A stretch of 7,025 nt of DNA from Desulfurococcales archaeon. GTDB taxonomy: Archaea > Thermoproteota > Thermoprotei_A > CAZTBM01 > SZUA-1508. Each line of letters starts with the position of its first letter. Position 1 is the first letter of the stretch. Shown here in pieces: positions 5,759 through 7,025 of this stretch. The notes beneath the pieces were generated by a model. It saw only the letters and a program-made list of their open reading frames with translations, made no database searches and had not been told where the DNA came from. Made by a program: the position numbers and the translations under genes. The stretch covers positions 1-7,025 of the forward strand of contig DQVH01000020.1 of NCBI GenBank assembly GCA_015661855.1, written 5' to 3'.

Positions 5759-7025
5759 TGTCGTGCGTAGATAAACTACTCTATAGAGTATTATATGTAG
5801 ACTTATCGTCTAAGAAGTTCTGGATTGAAGAGAGGAAGGATTTATTCGAAAAGTATCTTGGTGGAGTTGGTGTTGCAGTTAAACTATTAGAGGAGGAGTT
5901 ACCGAAAGGAGTAGACCCTCTAGCACCAGACAATGTTATAGTATTTGCTGTAGGACCTTTAACAGCAATGTACCCGTTAGCATCAAAAACTGTAGCTGTA
6001 TTTAAGAGTCCACTAACAGGTAACTATGGTGAATCCCATGCAGGTGGTAGATCGGCTATTGCGATAAGGAGTGCAGGTTACGGTGCAATAGTAATTAAGG
6101 GTTCAAGTGATATACCAGTATACCTAGTAATCGACAGTAAGGGTGTTAAATTTAGAGATGCAAGAGCACTATGGGGTATGAGGAGTGCTATTACTGTTAG
6201 TAGAGTTATTCGTGAAGTCGAGGGTGGAGCTGGAATTAGAAGTATTATGGGGATTGGTATTGCAGGTGAAAAGCTAGTACGCTATGCTTCAGTTATGACT
6301 GAGACTTATAGACATTTCGGTAGATTAGGGTTAGGTGCAGTATTCGGCTCTAAAAAGCTTAAAGCAGTTATGGTTACAGGTAAGAGAACAATACCTGTAA
6401 AGGATAAGCAAATGTACAGGAAAGTATACGATGAAATATTTAAGGCAGCTGTAGAGTCAACTGCTATGAAGAAGTATCATGATTTAGGTACAGCAGTTAA
6501 CGTACTATCACTAAACAAGATTAAAGCACTACCAACACGTAACCTTAAGAGTGCTGAATTCGAGAAAGCAAATACTATAAGTGGTGAACACCTAGCTGAA
6601 ACAAAACTTGGTAGAAGAGTTGCATGTACACACTGCCCTGTAGCATGTATCCACCTAGCTGCTTTAAGAGAACCCTACGAGACTGAACCATACTTCTATA
6701 AAACAGTGTTTGTATCATACGATTACGAGCCAATATACGCTTTAGGGTCAATGCTAGGTGTAGGTGATACCGATGGACTACTAAAGCTAATGGACGTTGT
6801 TGAAATGTATGGTTTAGACGCTATGAGTACAGGTGTTATACTAGCATGGATGACCGAAGCTCTAGAGAAGGGTATAATTTCAGAGAAAGAAACCCTAGTT
6901 AAACTGGAGTGGGGAGACTACCAGAAGTACATTAAGGCAGTAGAGTTTATAGTTAAACAGCCAAACGAGTTCTACAAGTATGCAGCACTGGGTTTAGATA
7001 GTTTAGCTGAAAAGTATGGTGGACA
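5758..7025 (+). CDS. tungsten-containing aldehyde:ferredoxin oxidoreductase family subunit, 3' end outside window
   Basis: This is the catalytic subunit of an AOR-family enzyme, which holds a tungsten bis-pyranopterin cofactor and a [4Fe-4S] cluster and oxidises aldehydes to carboxylic acids. The visible 422 residues are about two thirds of the usual 600-620; no stop occurs before the window ends. Landmarks are YLGGVG (33-38), DPLAPDNV (53-60), GPLTA (66-70), SPLTGNYGESHAGG (84-97), GYGAIVIKG (107-115) and the cofactor-binding RLGLGAVFGSKKLKAV (189-204). Three cluster cysteines follow, C290/C293/C297 (CTHCPVAC); the fourth is expected beyond the window. Then come YEPIYALGS (323-331) and YGLDAMSTG (351-359). 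The ATG at 5758 overlaps the ferredoxin stop by one base and has a strong RBS, GAGGTG (5744-5749). The family's usual PEYE segment reads YDYE (321-324), so the active site may differ from classical AOR. The natural aldehyde cannot be predicted. Confidence 0.92.
   Translation, partial: MSCVDKLLYRVLYVDLSSKKFWIEERKDLFEKYLGGVGVAVKLLEEELPKGVDPLAPDNVIVFAVGPLTAMYPLASKTVAVFKSPLTGNYGESHAGGRSAIAIRSAGYGAIVIKGSSDIPVYLVIDSKGVKFRDARALWGMRSAITVSRVIREVEGGAGIRSIMGIGIAGEKLVRYASVMTETYRHFGRLGLGAVFGSKKLKAVMVTGKRTIPVKDKQMYRKVYDEIFKAAVESTAMKKYHDLGTAVNVLSLNKIKALPTRNLKSAEFEKANTISGEHLAETKLGRRVACTHCPVACIHLAALREPYETEPYFYKTVFVSYDYEPIYALGSMLGVGDTDGLLKLMDVVEMYGLDAMSTGVILAWMTEALEKGIISEKETLVKLEWGDYQKYIKAVEFIVKQPNEFYKYAALGLDSLAEKYGG

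Noticed and set aside
1..7025. CRISPR arrays, insertion sequences, tRNA or rRNA genes
   Set aside because: No regularly spaced repeats, transposase-like frames or terminal repeats, and no cloverleaf or rRNA-like sequence found on either strand.

Overview
The window looks like chromosomal DNA from a thermophilic archaeon, most likely in Thermoproteota (Crenarchaeota). It is AT-rich, with heavy ATA, AGA/AGG and CTA/TTA codon use. Genes are tightly packed, with ATGA and TAATG start/stop overlaps, GGGGTG/GAGGTG-type ribosome binding sites and a BRE+TATA promoter. The gene content agrees: an archaeal-type diphthine-ammonia ligase, a ComB-family phosphatase, a DUF134 protein and a tungsten aldehyde oxidoreductase. 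I cannot name the genus.

Layout. (1) Bases 1-1930, plus strand: the end of a DUF134/UPF0251 helix-turn-helix protein, a ComB-like 2-phosphosulfolactate phosphatase, and a xylose-isomerase-like TIM-barrel sugar isomerase/epimerase. The last two are probably co-transcribed, and the isomerase RBS can fold into a hairpin. (2) Bases 1931-2104: a convergent gap with no recognisable gene. (3) Bases 2105-3025, minus strand: a Gfo/Idh/MocA NAD(P)-dependent oxidoreductase of the UDP-GlcNAc 3-dehydrogenase-like type. (4) Bases 3026-3240: a divergent promoter region with small direct and inverted repeats. (5) Bases 3241-5213, plus strand: a diphthine-ammonia ligase (Dph6) overlapping by 4 bases an amidohydrolase of the MTA/SAH/5'-deoxyadenosine deaminase family. 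(6) Bases 5214-5350: a regulatory region with four ACTGTA motifs in alternating orientation, a BRE/TATA promoter and a two-part hairpin. (7) Bases 5351-7025, plus strand: a 16-cysteine polyferredoxin overlapping by 1 base a tungsten aldehyde:ferredoxin oxidoreductase that runs off the window.

How the genes may work together. The polyferredoxin and AOR-type subunit form a clear pair, resembling the WorS/WorL and AorA/AorB arrangements: one oxidises an aldehyde, the other carries the electrons away. Dph6 and the adenosine-type deaminase are translationally coupled. Diphthamide synthesis releases methylthioadenosine and S-adenosylhomocysteine, which are substrates of this deaminase family, so the pairing makes metabolic sense, though this is inference. 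The phosphatase, isomerase and Gfo/Idh enzyme could handle sugar or sulfonate phosphates, but their substrates cannot be read from the sequence. The most noteworthy region is the unusually structured control region of the tungsten-enzyme operon.
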